A stretch of 55,489 bases of DNA from Actinomycetes bacterium (GTDB lineage: Bacteria; Actinomycetota; Actinomycetes; Actinomycetales; Actinomycetaceae), in contig JAEWHO010000017.1 of NCBI GenBank assembly GCA_023387755.1, forward strand, positions 1-55,489, in the 5' to 3' direction. Below are positions 16,604 through 25,144 of the stretch, one piece after another; position 1 is the first letter of the stretch; each line of letters begins with the position of its first letter. Both the position numbers and the translations under genes were made by a program. The notes beneath the pieces are model-generated. The model was not told where the DNA came from. It searched no databases and was given only the letters and a program-made list of their open reading frames with translations.

Positions 16604-16630
16604 TTTTTGACGTAAATACCGGATATACAC
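16547..16630 (-). pseudogene. C-terminal remnant of an OmpR/PhoB-type response regulator
   Basis: Read on the minus strand, this stretch encodes VYIRYLRQKLGADAIETV followed by PGMGYRLVS and a stop. That is the recognition-helix and wing end of an OmpR-family winged-helix domain, where full-length proteins read YIRYLRxKL, IETV, GxGYRL. Only 27 codons survive. Upstream, the frame runs into the hairpin at 16627-16659, with no receiver domain and no usable start. No partner histidine kinase is nearby. It is most simply the debris of a deleted two-component gene next to leuS. Confidence 0.75.
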
Positions 16631-16659
16631 GGGGGCGACCATTGCGGTCGCCCCCGTGT
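16627..16659. terminator. Bidirectional hairpin terminator
   Basis: ACACGGGGGCGACC (16627-16640) pairs perfectly with its complement at 16646-16659 around a 5-nt loop. It sits between leuS and the convergent HerA-like gene, at the truncated end of the response-regulator remnant. Confidence 0.75.
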
Positions 16660-16732
16660 GGCTTAACCGGCTAGGGGCCGTTCCCGGAGCGCCTGCTGAG
16701 TCCGCCCCGGGCATATGAGCGCCAGAGTTGAT

Positions 16733-18607
16733 TTAGCGGCGTCGGGTACCAAAAATTGAACGCGTTATTTCACGGCTGAGGGTACGCCCGGCCGAACGCA
16801 ACATATCCTCGACCACCCGCGAGCGCCGCTCGGCGGCTTTTTGTTCAGCGCGGCGGGCCGCTTCGGCTTCCTTCTCGGCACGCCGCTGCAAAGCCTCTAG
16901 CTCCTTTTGACGCTCCCGCTCGGCTTTCGCGGCGGCCTTAGCCTGTTCCGCAGCGAGTTTCTCGGCCTCTTTACGGGCCGCTTCAGCCTCCTCTTCACGC
17001 GCCTTCGCCTCGGCTGCCGCCGCGAGCCGCTCGGTGAGGAGCTCAAAGGCTGACTCCCGATCAATGCGCGTGCCATAGGTGGCGTTCAGCGGAGAATTTG
17101 TTACCGCAGCTTGCCGCAACTGGGGTTCAGCTTCCCCCATGACAGCGGCGGGGGCGTACAGGCGCGTGGGGGCCACCTGCGTGGGCCGGCCCTTGGCGTC
17201 GAGCACGGTAATGACGGCCTCCCCGGTCCCCAGAGAGGTAAGGACCTGCCCCAGATCGAGTGCGCTGGTGGGGAAAGTGGCCACGGTATCTTTCAGTTTC
17301 TTGGCATCGGCAGGTGTGAATGCGCGCAGGGCGTGCTGTACCCGGGCGCCCAACTGGGCGAGCACATCGGCGGGAATATCCTTGGGGGTTTGGGTAACGA
17401 AGAAAACCCCTACCCCCTTAGAACGGATTAGGCGAACAGTGCGGATTACTTCCTGCGTGAACGCTGCCGAGGCGCCATCAAAGAGCAGGTGCGCCTCATC
17501 AAAGAAGAATACGAGCTTCGGTTTATCCGGGTCCCCAACTTCCGGCAGGGTTTCGAACAGGGAGGCAAGCAGCCACATGACGAAGGTTGCCACCAGCGTT
17601 GGCCGGTTAAACACGGCGGGCAGCTCCAAAAGCGAAATAACCCCCTTCGTGCCCTCCTGGCGCAGCAAATCCGAGGTGTCAAAGGCCGGTTCTCCAAAAA
17701 ACTCATCTCCACCCTGCGCGCTAAGCGCCGAGATCTTCCGCAAAATAACACCCGCGGTGGCACTGGAAATACCACCGATCCCGGCCAGATCGGTCTTACC
17801 TTCTGCAGAGGAAAGATGATCGACGACGGCGCGTAAGTCCTTCAGATCTAGCAGGGCCAGCTCCTGAGAATCGGCCCAGTGGAAAATCAGTTCCAGAGCG
17901 GAGGTCTGGGTATCGTTTAGTTCCAGCACGCGAGCGAGTAAGAGTGGACCAAAATCGGTCACGGTGGTGCGAACCGGAATGCCCTCGCCCTGTTCACCCA
18001 AGCGCAATAGTTGCACCGGGAATCCTTCTGGCTGCCAGTCTTGGCCGAGTGCGGCCGTGCGGGCAGTGAGCTTGTCGTTGCTGGCGCCAGGTTGGAGCAG
18101 ACCGGTGAGGTCACCTTTAATATCGGTGGCGAAAACGTTCACTCCGGCGCGGCTGAGCCCCTCAGTCATCAATTGCAGGGTGCGGGTTTTGCCGGTCCCG
18201 GTCGCGCCCGCAACGAGGCCGTGCCGGTTCATCATCGCCAGGGACAGACCAATGCTGACGTCCGGGCGGGGGACACCCCCGTCCATTAATGCACCGAGCG
18301 GTAATGCTTCACCTGCGAACTGGTAGCTGGCGCGTACATCTTCCACCCACGGGTTCAGGGCCTGCGGGTTGGGGCCGGGGACGGCCCGATCATCCTCGGC
18401 CTGCGGGGCAGTGTTCTCGGCTGCCGGGGCACCGACGGCGGTGTCAGATGCAGGCGCTGTGGCAGTATCCGGGGTAGTGGCAGCTTCGGCTTTAAGGACT
18501 GCTTCTAAGGCTGCCTGCGCGGCTTGGGCCTGGGCGGCGGCTGCTGCGGCAGCTTCTGCGGCGGCGGCCGCCTGTGCTTTCAGGTCGGACAGATCATCAG
18601 AGGTCAT
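16733..18607 (-). CDS. HerA/DUF853-like ATPase with coiled-coil ends
   Basis: A 624-residue cytoplasmic P-loop ATPase of the HerA/FtsK superfamily (DUF853 type). An Ala-rich helical N-terminus (residues 8-40) and an acidic linker precede the motor domain, which has Walker A GATGTGKT (134-141), Walker B LVFFFDEAHLLF, and sensor-like FFVTQTPKDIP. The last 110 residues are a charged Ala/Glu/Lys/Arg coiled coil ending in a basic tail (IFGTRRR). Members are presumed DNA-translocating ATPases, but the role is unproven. The ATG at 18607 is chosen because TACAAT ends 6 nt upstream (leaderless). It is divergent from degV. Confidence 0.87.
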   Translation of the reverse strand: MTSDDLSDLKAQAAAAAEAAAAAAAQAQAAQAALEAVLKAEAATTPDTATAPASDTAVGAPAAENTAPQAEDDRAVPGPNPQALNPWVEDVRASYQFAGEALPLGALMDGGVPRPDVSIGLSLAMMNRHGLVAGATGTGKTRTLQLMTEGLSRAGVNVFATDIKGDLTGLLQPGASNDKLTARTAALGQDWQPEGFPVQLLRLGEQGEGIPVRTTVTDFGPLLLARVLELNDTQTSALELIFHWADSQELALLDLKDLRAVVDHLSSAEGKTDLAGIGGISSATAGVILRKISALSAQGGDEFFGEPAFDTSDLLRQEGTKGVISLLELPAVFNRPTLVATFVMWLLASLFETLPEVGDPDKPKLVFFFDEAHLLFDGASAAFTQEVIRTVRLIRSKGVGVFFVTQTPKDIPADVLAQLGARVQHALRAFTPADAKKLKDTVATFPTSALDLGQVLTSLGTGEAVITVLDAKGRPTQVAPTRLYAPAAVMGEAEPQLRQAAVTNSPLNATYGTRIDRESAFELLTERLAAAAEAKAREEEAEAARKEAEKLAAEQAKAAAKAERERQKELEALQRRAEKEAEAARRAEQKAAERRSRVVEDMLRSAGRTLSREITRSIFGTRRR

Positions 18608-18613
18608 ATCCGC

Positions 18614-18619
18614 ATTGTA
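18614..18619 (-). promoter_or_regulatory. Predicted -10 box of the leaderless HerA-like gene
   Basis: TACAAT on the minus strand ends 6 nt before the ATG at 18607. Confidence 0.55.
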
Positions 18620-18681
18620 AAACCCGCCCGCTCGGCAGGCAGATATACCGGGGTTTGGCTCCGCACCCGCCACCAGCCAAC

Positions 18682-18687
18682 TAGGCT
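18682..18687 (+). promoter_or_regulatory. Predicted -10 box of leaderless degV
   Basis: TAGGCT ends 6 nt before the ATG at 18694. No ribosome binding site is present. Confidence 0.5.
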
Positions 18688-18693
18688 ATAGGT

Positions 18694-19521
18694 ATGCCCT
18701 TCGCCGTCATCACTGATGCCACGAGTTCCTTGGGGGATGAGCATCTCTCAGACCAGGGCACACCCCCCGCCGTCGTCCCCTCCCCGCAGTGCGTGGGCCT
18801 GTGGAGCGTTCCCCTGAACGTCTCTGAGACAACCGATCGGGCAGTGACCTCCCAACCCTCGCTGGCCCAGGTGAGCCAAGTGATGCGGGCTGCTTGTGAG
18901 GCGGGGGCGACCAGCGTGGTCTGCCCCGTGATTTCGGCGCGCATCTCCGGAACTGGGCAGGCGTTCACAGCCGCTGCGCAGGAGCTGGGGATCGACCATG
19001 AGGTGATCGACACGCGCGTGGTGGGTGGGGCGCTTGGTTTGGCTGCACTGGCGGCTCTACGCGGTACCTCCCCGGCGCAGGCGGCCGCCTTAGCGCGGGA
19101 GGTAGCCGCGAAATCGACGACGACGCTTATGGTGACGGACCTGAAGCCGCTCGTCAAAGGTGGGCGCTTATCAGCTCCCACTGCCTCGGTAGGTGCGCTC
19201 CTCGGGATCGTGCCGGTCATTGATATTCGGGACGGACAGCTGCGCTTAAGTGAAACCGTGCGGGGTAAAAAGCGGGCCCGTGCGCGCCTGGTGGGGCGCC
19301 TGCGCGAGCAGTTGACCGGAAGTAGCCGGGTGCCGAATCGGACCGGCCAAATCTATGACGTAGTGGTGCACAGCCCTGAGCCCGAATTCCCGGAGGCAGT
19401 ACGCAGCGCCTGTGAGCAGCTTCCTGTACGCACCGTCTACCACTGGGAACTCCCCGCCGTATTACAAGCTCACACCGGCCCCGATTGCTGGGCCATTGCG
19501 GCGGCGCCAGCGATGAGATAA
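18694..19521 (+). CDS. DegV family fatty-acid-binding protein
   Basis: A 275-residue protein of the DegV family, which binds a fatty acid and acts as the FakB-type partner of fatty acid kinase. It begins MPFAVITDATSSLGDEHL, the family's start, and has VVCPVISARISGTGQAFTAA, where the conserved Ser of the acyl-binding site lies, plus DTRVVGGALGL and the GRLS segment (VKGGRLSAPTASVGALLGI). No FakA kinase gene is in the window. The message appears leaderless. The 100-bp gap before comEA holds no feature I can support. Confidence 0.85.
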   Translation: MPFAVITDATSSLGDEHLSDQGTPPAVVPSPQCVGLWSVPLNVSETTDRAVTSQPSLAQVSQVMRAACEAGATSVVCPVISARISGTGQAFTAAAQELGIDHEVIDTRVVGGALGLAALAALRGTSPAQAAALAREVAAKSTTTLMVTDLKPLVKGGRLSAPTASVGALLGIVPVIDIRDGQLRLSETVRGKKRARARLVGRLREQLTGSSRVPNRTGQIYDVVVHSPEPEFPEAVRSACEQLPVRTVYHWELPAVLQAHTGPDCWAIAAAPAMR

Positions 19522-19621
19522 TCGCGGATAGCTACCTAAATACATGCACAGGGACGCTCGCGGGCGGAGAACCTGGGGATAGAGACTGTGCTGCGGTCCT
19601 TGGGGCCCTTAGCGTGAGGCC

Positions 19622-20359
19622 ATGCCTTCGACTGACACTTCTGCCCGCCGTCCGGTACGCGCCCTGCTCAATCCCGCCCACACCCGCGCCGTCATCGCAC
19701 TGATCTGCCTCGCGTTACTAAGCGCCATCGCATGGCATTGGTGGGGCAGTGGAACCGTCACCCACCCGCGCTCGGCCACAGCAGTACCCGCCACGATTGT
19801 TCCCGGGGAAGCCGCCCTCCAGGAGGAAGATATGGGTGGCATCGGTACCACTACTGCGTCTCCGTCTGCCGCAGGGCAATCACAACCCGGCAGTGGGCAG
19901 CTCGTACCGGTCTATGTCACCGGTGAAGTTCACACCCCGGGCTTGTACCAGCTGGCTGATACGAGCCTCGTCGCCGATGCCATTAGCGCTGCTGGAGGAC
20001 TAACCGACCAAGCCGACCCGGCCTGCCAGAATCTGGCACGCACCATTACCCCTGGCGAACATATCCATATCACTGCGCCCGGCCAGGCCCCGCCTGCCAG
20101 TGCAGGCTCGGGCGCTGGTGCGGGCGGTGGCACGGCGGCAGGTGAAGGTAGAGGTGAAGGCGGGGGCCTGGTCAATGTCAATACCGCCGACGCCAGCCAG
20201 CTACAGACCCTGCCCGGTGTAGGGCCCGCGCTCGCCCAACGCATTATGGAGCATCGAGAGAAAAACGGACCCTTTACATCCGTGACGGATCTCGATGACG
20301 TGCCCGGGATCGGGCCCGGCATGATGGACAAACTGCGTGATCGTGTGAGCGTCCAATGA
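19622..20359 (+). CDS. comEA: ComEA-like DNA-binding competence protein
   Basis: A 245-residue protein with one N-terminal membrane anchor (VIALICLALLSAIAWHWW), a low-complexity linker, an SLBB domain (VPVYVTGEVHTPGLYQLAD to ITPGEHIHI), a Gly-rich hinge, and a C-terminal helix-hairpin-helix pair (VNVNTADASQLQTLPGVGP and DLDDVPGIGPGMMDKL). Such proteins bind double-stranded DNA outside the membrane and pass it to ComEC. Its TGA overlaps the comEC ATG by 4 bp, so the pair is coupled. Whether the cell is naturally competent cannot be told, since actinobacteria often keep comEA-comEC. Confidence 0.93.
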   Translation: MPSTDTSARRPVRALLNPAHTRAVIALICLALLSAIAWHWWGSGTVTHPRSATAVPATIVPGEAALQEEDMGGIGTTTASPSAAGQSQPGSGQLVPVYVTGEVHTPGLYQLADTSLVADAISAAGGLTDQADPACQNLARTITPGEHIHITAPGQAPPASAGSGAGAGGGTAAGEGRGEGGGLVNVNTADASQLQTLPGVGPALAQRIMEHREKNGPFTSVTDLDDVPGIGPGMMDKLRDRVSVQ

Positions 20360-22854
20360 GTGTGCGGGTACCGCTCGACCTCCGGCTCTTACCGCTGGCC
20401 CTGGCCACCTGGAGTGGAACGTGGATCATCCTCACCACCGGCTGGTGGTGGGCCGCCCTGCCCGCTGTAGCTGCGGGCGTGCCGGCTCTCATCTATCGGC
20501 CGCATGGCCGACACCGACAGCGGTCCTATTCAGCCATCGGGATCGGGGTCGTCGGCGGCGCGCTCTTGGCGACGGCGCTAGTAGCAACCCACGGATATTT
20601 TCGCGGCAACGCCCTCGAGCAGGCAGCCGCCAGCGGGAAGGTGGTTGACGTAAACGGCGTCGTGCTCAGTGATCCGAAGCGCACCCCTTTCGGCCAGCAA
20701 CAGCGTACCCAGGTGCGGTTGCAGCAGGTTTGTACCGGCGACATCTGCGAGCCCAGTAGTGAAATCCTCACCCTCACCACCGCGCAAGAGCTACAGATGG
20801 GCCAGCATATTGAGGTCCACGCAATAGCAAAGCCAGCCCGCGCCGGGGAGGAAGCAACCGCTGCGATCACCAGCAATACAGTGGTCGTTACCGCCCCAGC
20901 GCGGGGCCTGTATGCCGCCACCGCTGCGATTCGCACCGCCTTCCTCCAGACCGTGCAGGCTCTCTCGCCGGCGGGCCAAGCACTCCTACCGGGGGTCGCC
21001 ATCGGTGCCCGCAACACCATGCCAGAACAGCTCTCCGCGGATATGAAAATCGCATCACTCACACATCTCACGGCCGTATCTGGTGCCCATATGGCAGTTA
21101 TTCTGGGCACCGTCCTGGCCCTGGCCGCATTTCTGCCGCGCGCGCTGGCACTGCCCCTAGGATTGGCCACCATCATCGGCATGTATGCCCTGGTCGGCCC
21201 ACAACCCTCTATCCGCCGGGCGGCAGTGATGGCCGTGGTTATGCTGATCGCCTTCCAGCGGGGCCGGCGCGGGTCAGCCCTGCCAGCTTTGGCCCTCGCC
21301 GTCGTCATCAATATCTGCTGGTGGCCCTACAGCGCCACCTCGTATGGTTTCGCACTCTCCGTTAGCGCCACCGCCGGGCTGATCTTGCTCGTACCACTGC
21401 TCACACGAGTGCTAAGTCGGCGGCTGCCGGGCCGTTTAGCGACGGCCATCGCGGTGCCGCTCGCTGCACAGCTCGCCGTCGCGCCGTTGCTAGCGACATT
21501 GTCGGGCGGAATCCAGCTCTACTCAATACCGGCAAATATGGTAGCGAGCTTAATTTTTGTGCCGCTGCTGCTCGGTGCAATGCTGGCAGCTCTTTTCTCC
21601 CCCCTCTGGCCTGCGGCCGCACTCGTGGTCGCGCACGGAGCCGATCTGCCGGCCCGTGCGCTCGCGGGCCTAGCCACCCGAGTAGCGCAGCTACCCGGAG
21701 CGCAGCTGGCCCTGCCTGCGGGGGTGTGGGGGCCGGTCTTTGCCGGTGCCGGGAGCTTAGCGATCCTCGCATGGTTGATCTGGCTTGACCGCCGCCCCCG
21801 CCGTAGGCGTGCAACAGCCACGTCCGACTGCTCGCAGGCAGTATCCGAGCCAGCACAAAACTGGGTGCCGAGTCGAGACCAGGCAGCTAGACAGGGCCTT
21901 ATTGGCCGCCTGACGAACGGGAGCTTTAGCCGGCAGGTGAGTATTGCCGTGGCGATATTGCTGGTCGTTGGCGCAGTTGTATGGTGGTGGCCGAGCAGTA
22001 CCTCCCGATGGCATATCCGCCAGTGCGACGTCGGGCAAGGATCGGCGCTGCTGGCCCGAACTGGGCCGCATTCGGCAATTATGGTAGACACCGGTGATGA
22101 GGGTAAAGGCGGCGATACTTGCGTTAAAGCGGCCGGCATCACCGAAATTGACATACTCTTCCTTTCCCATCCTCACTCCGACCATGTACGCGGCTTGGAT
22201 GCGATCCTCACGGTCGCAGACGTGAAACACATTGTGATCGGCCCCTCCACACATCCGCGTGCTAATCGCGCCCATGTGGAGCAGGTGGCCGCTACCCATC
22301 ACATTCCCCTCCTCGATCCAGTGCGCGACGGCGGAGCTGTCACAGGGCAGTTCGACGTCACTAACGTGCCCGGACTAGAGCGGTTGGGGTGGGAGTTATG
22401 GTGGCCTGACGGCGCAGCAGCGGCAGCTTGGGATACTGAGGAGGGAGCGAATGATCTCTCCCTGGTGGTGGCGCTGGCCGTATACGGGCCCGGTGGGGAG
22501 GTTACGGCCCGAGTAGTGGTACTCGGAGATGTCGAGATTCCCGCCCAGGAACGACTCACAAAGCGGCTGCAACAGCGGTGCGGTGCCGTCCACCGGGAGC
22601 GGTGCGCTCCCGTCGATATTGTGGTGATGGCGCATCATGGATCGAAGGCACAGGCACCGGCATTGGCCACCTATTTTGCGGCCCCAATCGTACTGGTCAG
22701 CGTGGGAACTAATGACTACGGGCATCCCCATCCACAAACCATTGCACTTTACCGGCAGGCCGGCGGTCAGATCATGCGTACCGATGAATCAGGAGCATTG
22801 GAGATTGAGGGCACACAGGAAGCTGTCGTCGTGACGCCCGTGGGCGGTCCATGA
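20356..22854 (+). CDS. comEC: ComEC/Rec2 family DNA-uptake channel
   Basis: An 832-residue polytopic membrane protein with the three ComEC parts: an N-terminal OB-like domain after two membrane segments (residues about 80-200), the competence domain with many helices and the LTAVSGAHMAVILG motif, and a C-terminal metallo-beta-lactamase-like domain containing DVGQGSALL, LSHPHSDHVRGLDAI and MAHHGSKAQAP. The HSDH metal motif is intact, so it may also act as the nuclease that degrades the non-transported strand. It transports single-stranded DNA into the cytoplasm. It is coupled to comEA by a 4-bp overlap, and holA follows 12 bp later. Confidence 0.93.
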   Translation: MSVRVPLDLRLLPLALATWSGTWIILTTGWWWAALPAVAAGVPALIYRPHGRHRQRSYSAIGIGVVGGALLATALVATHGYFRGNALEQAAASGKVVDVNGVVLSDPKRTPFGQQQRTQVRLQQVCTGDICEPSSEILTLTTAQELQMGQHIEVHAIAKPARAGEEATAAITSNTVVVTAPARGLYAATAAIRTAFLQTVQALSPAGQALLPGVAIGARNTMPEQLSADMKIASLTHLTAVSGAHMAVILGTVLALAAFLPRALALPLGLATIIGMYALVGPQPSIRRAAVMAVVMLIAFQRGRRGSALPALALAVVINICWWPYSATSYGFALSVSATAGLILLVPLLTRVLSRRLPGRLATAIAVPLAAQLAVAPLLATLSGGIQLYSIPANMVASLIFVPLLLGAMLAALFSPLWPAAALVVAHGADLPARALAGLATRVAQLPGAQLALPAGVWGPVFAGAGSLAILAWLIWLDRRPRRRRATATSDCSQAVSEPAQNWVPSRDQAARQGLIGRLTNGSFSRQVSIAVAILLVVGAVVWWWPSSTSRWHIRQCDVGQGSALLARTGPHSAIMVDTGDEGKGGDTCVKAAGITEIDILFLSHPHSDHVRGLDAILTVADVKHIVIGPSTHPRANRAHVEQVAATHHIPLLDPVRDGGAVTGQFDVTNVPGLERLGWELWWPDGAAAAAWDTEEGANDLSLVVALAVYGPGGEVTARVVVLGDVEIPAQERLTKRLQQRCGAVHRERCAPVDIVVMAHHGSKAQAPALATYFAAPIVLVSVGTNDYGHPHPQTIALYRQAGGQIMRTDESGALEIEGTQEAVVVTPVGGP

Positions 22855-22866
22855 GAAGGTGGACAC

Positions 22867-23862
22867 GTGCCGCCACGCAAGACTAATCAGATTGACGGGC
22901 TCTCCTGGGATCGGGTGGAACTAGCCCCCCTCATCCTCATTCGCGGGCCCGAGACTGTCCTTGCTGAGCGGGCACTTGCCCGCCTTCGCAGCCAGGCTCG
23001 CCACGTAGATCCAGACTATGAATACGTGGAGATCGATGCGGCCGCTTACGCCTCCCACCAGCTGTCACAACTGACCTCGCCGTCGTTATTTGGGGAAAGA
23101 CGTTTTATCGTCTTTAACGGTAGTGAGCATATGAATGACGCCTTTGCTGCCGATATTCATAACTACTGCTCCCAACCGGAAGAAGACTGTTGGGTGGTCG
23201 TGTGTTACAGCAAGGGGCAGCGCGGCAAAAAGGTGCTTGACGCGTTAGCTAAGCACAGCCCCGTTGTGGCCTGTAACGCCATCACTAGTGACGGCGAAAA
23301 AGCCAGCTTTGTTGCCGCTGAATTCGCGCGCGCCCGTAGGCGAATTGAGAAAGCAGCCGTTATCGCCCTGGTAGAGGCCGTGGGTAGCGATATCGCGGAA
23401 CTGGCGGCATCGTGTGCTCAGCTCCTCACCGATACCTCTGGCTTAGTCACCGCCGAGGTCGTGCGCCGATACTACGGCAACCGTGTCGAGGCCACCGCAT
23501 TCGAGGTGGCTAATACGATCGTCGTCGGGCAGCTAGCGCAATCGCTGACCCTACTTCGGCACGCACTCGATACCGGGGTTGCCCCGGCGCCAATTGTGGG
23601 AGCCGTCGCCGCTAAACTCCGCACCCTCATCAAAGTTGGGGCCAACCGTGGGGGAGGGCCCCAACAGCTCGGTATGCCGATGTGGCAGATCCGCCAGGCC
23701 CGCGAATCCCTGCGTGGATGGACCTTAGAAGGGCTGGGTAAGGCCCTCAGCGCCGTGGCAGAAGCAGACGAAGGTGTTAAAGGCGGGGCCAAGGACCCGA
23801 TATATGCGCTGGAGAAAATGCTGCTGACTATTGCGTCCGCTCGCCCCGCCCGCCGCCAGTAA
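22867..23862 (+). CDS. holA: DNA polymerase III subunit delta
   Basis: A 331-residue clamp-loader subunit that opens the beta sliding clamp. It has the N-terminal AAA-like region with LILIRGPETVLAERAL in place of a functional P-loop, the LTSPSLFGERRFIVF segment that contacts the clamp, and the C-terminal collar domain with ANTIVVGQLAQSL. It starts with GTG behind GAAGGTGGA. Its position after comEC is the usual actinobacterial order, with rpsT following on the opposite strand. Confidence 0.92.
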   Translation: MPPRKTNQIDGLSWDRVELAPLILIRGPETVLAERALARLRSQARHVDPDYEYVEIDAAAYASHQLSQLTSPSLFGERRFIVFNGSEHMNDAFAADIHNYCSQPEEDCWVVVCYSKGQRGKKVLDALAKHSPVVACNAITSDGEKASFVAAEFARARRRIEKAAVIALVEAVGSDIAELAASCAQLLTDTSGLVTAEVVRRYYGNRVEATAFEVANTIVVGQLAQSLTLLRHALDTGVAPAPIVGAVAAKLRTLIKVGANRGGGPQQLGMPMWQIRQARESLRGWTLEGLGKALSAVAEADEGVKGGAKDPIYALEKMLLTIASARPARRQ

Positions 23863-23938
23863 GTCTGCTGGACATCACGCCCGGAGGTAGACTCTTCGCG
23901 CTCACGTGCCTGCCGGTAACCGCTGTGAGTATAGAAAA

Positions 23939-23970
23939 TGAGGGTTACTCCCGGATGGGAATAACCCTCA
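23939..23970. terminator. Bidirectional terminator between holA and rpsT
   Basis: TGAGGGTTA (23939-23947) pairs with TAACCCTCA (23962-23970) around a 14-nt loop that can pair further (CCC with GGG). It lies between two convergent genes. Confidence 0.7.
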
Positions 23971-24031
23971 GTTCTCGGTCAGCGCACCTAGTGCCTGCGA
24001 GGGCACGCGCGGTGAGCTAGCCGGATGTCCC

Positions 24032-24292
24032 TTACAGGGCGTTGATCTGGCGAGCCAGCTTGCTCTTACGGTTGGCAGCCTGGTTCTTGTGGATCACGCC
24101 CTTAGAGTGGGCCTTGTCGAGCTTGCGAGCAGCAACAGTGTAGGCCTTCTCGGCAGCTTCCTTATCGCCGGACGCAATCGCCTCACGGACGCGACGCACG
24201 TAGGTCTTCAACTCGCTCTTAACAGCCTTATTCCGCTGGCGAGCCTTCTCGTTCGTCTTGATGCGTTTGATCTGAGACTTGATATTAGCCAC
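24032..24292 (-). CDS. rpsT: 30S ribosomal protein S20
   Basis: An 86-residue, strongly basic helical protein that binds 16S rRNA during early 30S assembly. It begins ANIKSQIKRIKTNEKARQRN and ends NRKSKLARQINAL, both typical of S20. The GTG at 24292 is the family start; the frame continues upstream for another 52 codons without S20 character. The ribosome binding site is weak and distant (GAAAGAG), and no clear promoter could be placed in the 268-bp gap upstream, which holds a perfect 16-bp dyad at 24406-24421 but no other feature I can support. Confidence 0.95.
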   Translation of the reverse strand: MANIKSQIKRIKTNEKARQRNKAVKSELKTYVRRVREAIASGDKEAAEKAYTVAARKLDKAHSKGVIHKNQAANRKSKLARQINAL

Positions 24293-24405
24293 TGGTGGTG
24301 AACTCTTTCGTTGTTCGCTTACGCGATCGGATTCGGTCAGTGAGGGACGTGCTGACGCCGGGACTGGGCCGTGGGGATGGCCGTGGAGTGGCATCAGCAG
24401 GCGCA

Positions 24406-24421
24406 TCACATGACCATGTGA
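24406..24421. promoter_or_regulatory. 16-bp dyad upstream of rpsT
   Basis: TCACATG and CATGTGA are exact inverted repeats spaced by AC, about 115 bp before the rpsT start. It may be an operator. It has the TCACA-N6-TGTGA layout, the inverse of a CRP/GlxR box, so it is not assigned to that family. Confidence 0.35.
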
Positions 24422-24560
24422 CACACCAAGGCAAAACTTTACCACCAAGCCCTCAGGTACGAGAATTCAGGTGGCCGGGTCGGTAACTGTGAAGCCTCCC
24501 ACCCGCCGCGCGTAAGCCGGCCTGCCCTCAACGCCACCGGTAGGTTACTGCCGCAGCCGA

Positions 24561-25121
24561 CTACTGATGCAGGTCTTTGATCGCTTGCACCACGGTGGCG
24601 AAAACATTGCGCGGTAGGGTGCCGCCCTCGCGTCGAATCGCGTGCGGTTTCACCCATAGCAGCCGATCCAAACGAACCTCCGACGGACGGCGCGATCGGT
24701 CCCAGTCGCCAGAGCCAATATCGAGCCAATACCGGCCCCAGCGGGCTTCCTGTTCGGCGTCGCGGTCATGGTCCTGACTCGTCAGCTGGGCCACCACCAA
24801 CATTCCCTTGTGGCGCGCCACCACCAGTACTGGCCTGTCCTTACCCTGCTGCGGATCCTCCTCATAGGGCACCCAGGTCCACACCACTTCGCCAGGATCT
24901 GCGTCCCCGTCAGGCTGGGGTTCATAACTGAATTCAGGAAGTCCGGAGGATAGGTCATAGACGCCGATAGAGTCGCCCTGGTGGTGGGGTGCCGCTGGTG
25001 AGCGACGATCCGCATCTGGTTTTCCCCACTCATGGGGAAGATCACCGAAACGTTTAGTGGGATTAAGCCCAGCCAATTCGACGGCGATACGACGGGCGAT
25101 TGTCCAAATGCGTGATCCCAT
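24561..25121 (-). CDS. PemK/MazF-fold family protein without antitoxin neighbour
   Basis: A 186-residue protein. The first 60 residues form a basic, family-specific leader (MGSRIWTIARRIAVEL). Residues about 75-185 resemble the PemK/MazF barrel: GEVVWTWVPYEEDPQQGKDRPVLVVAR matches the beta1-loop-beta2 motif of MazF-like RNases, with the Lys-Asp-Arg-Pro core. No short antitoxin gene is adjacent; the next gene is a membrane protein and the downstream one is rpsT. Proteins of this kind are widespread in actinobacterial chromosomes, so a housekeeping role is as likely as toxicity. TACACT ends 7 nt before the ATG (leaderless). Confidence 0.7.
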   Translation of the reverse strand: MGSRIWTIARRIAVELAGLNPTKRFGDLPHEWGKPDADRRSPAAPHHQGDSIGVYDLSSGLPEFSYEPQPDGDADPGEVVWTWVPYEEDPQQGKDRPVLVVARHKGMLVVAQLTSQDHDRDAEQEARWGRYWLDIGSGDWDRSRRPSEVRLDRLLWVKPHAIRREGGTLPRNVFATVVQAIKDLHQ

Positions 25122-25128
25122 AGCGCCG

Positions 25129-25134
25129 AGTGTA
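25129..25134 (-). promoter_or_regulatory. Predicted -10 box of the leaderless PemK-like gene
   Basis: TACACT on the minus strand ends 7 nt before the ATG at 25121. It lies in the 23-bp gap after the upstream membrane-protein gene. Confidence 0.5.
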
Positions 25135-25144
25135 GCAGCGGCTA

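Noticed and set aside
24293..24560. Possible tRNA or other RNA gene in the gap upstream of rpsT
   Set aside because: No cloverleaf, no CCA end and no conserved TPsiC-arm sequence could be found.
24561..25121. A complete toxin-antitoxin module
   Set aside because: No antitoxin-sized gene lies on either side; the upstream gene is a 187-residue membrane protein and the downstream gene is rpsT.
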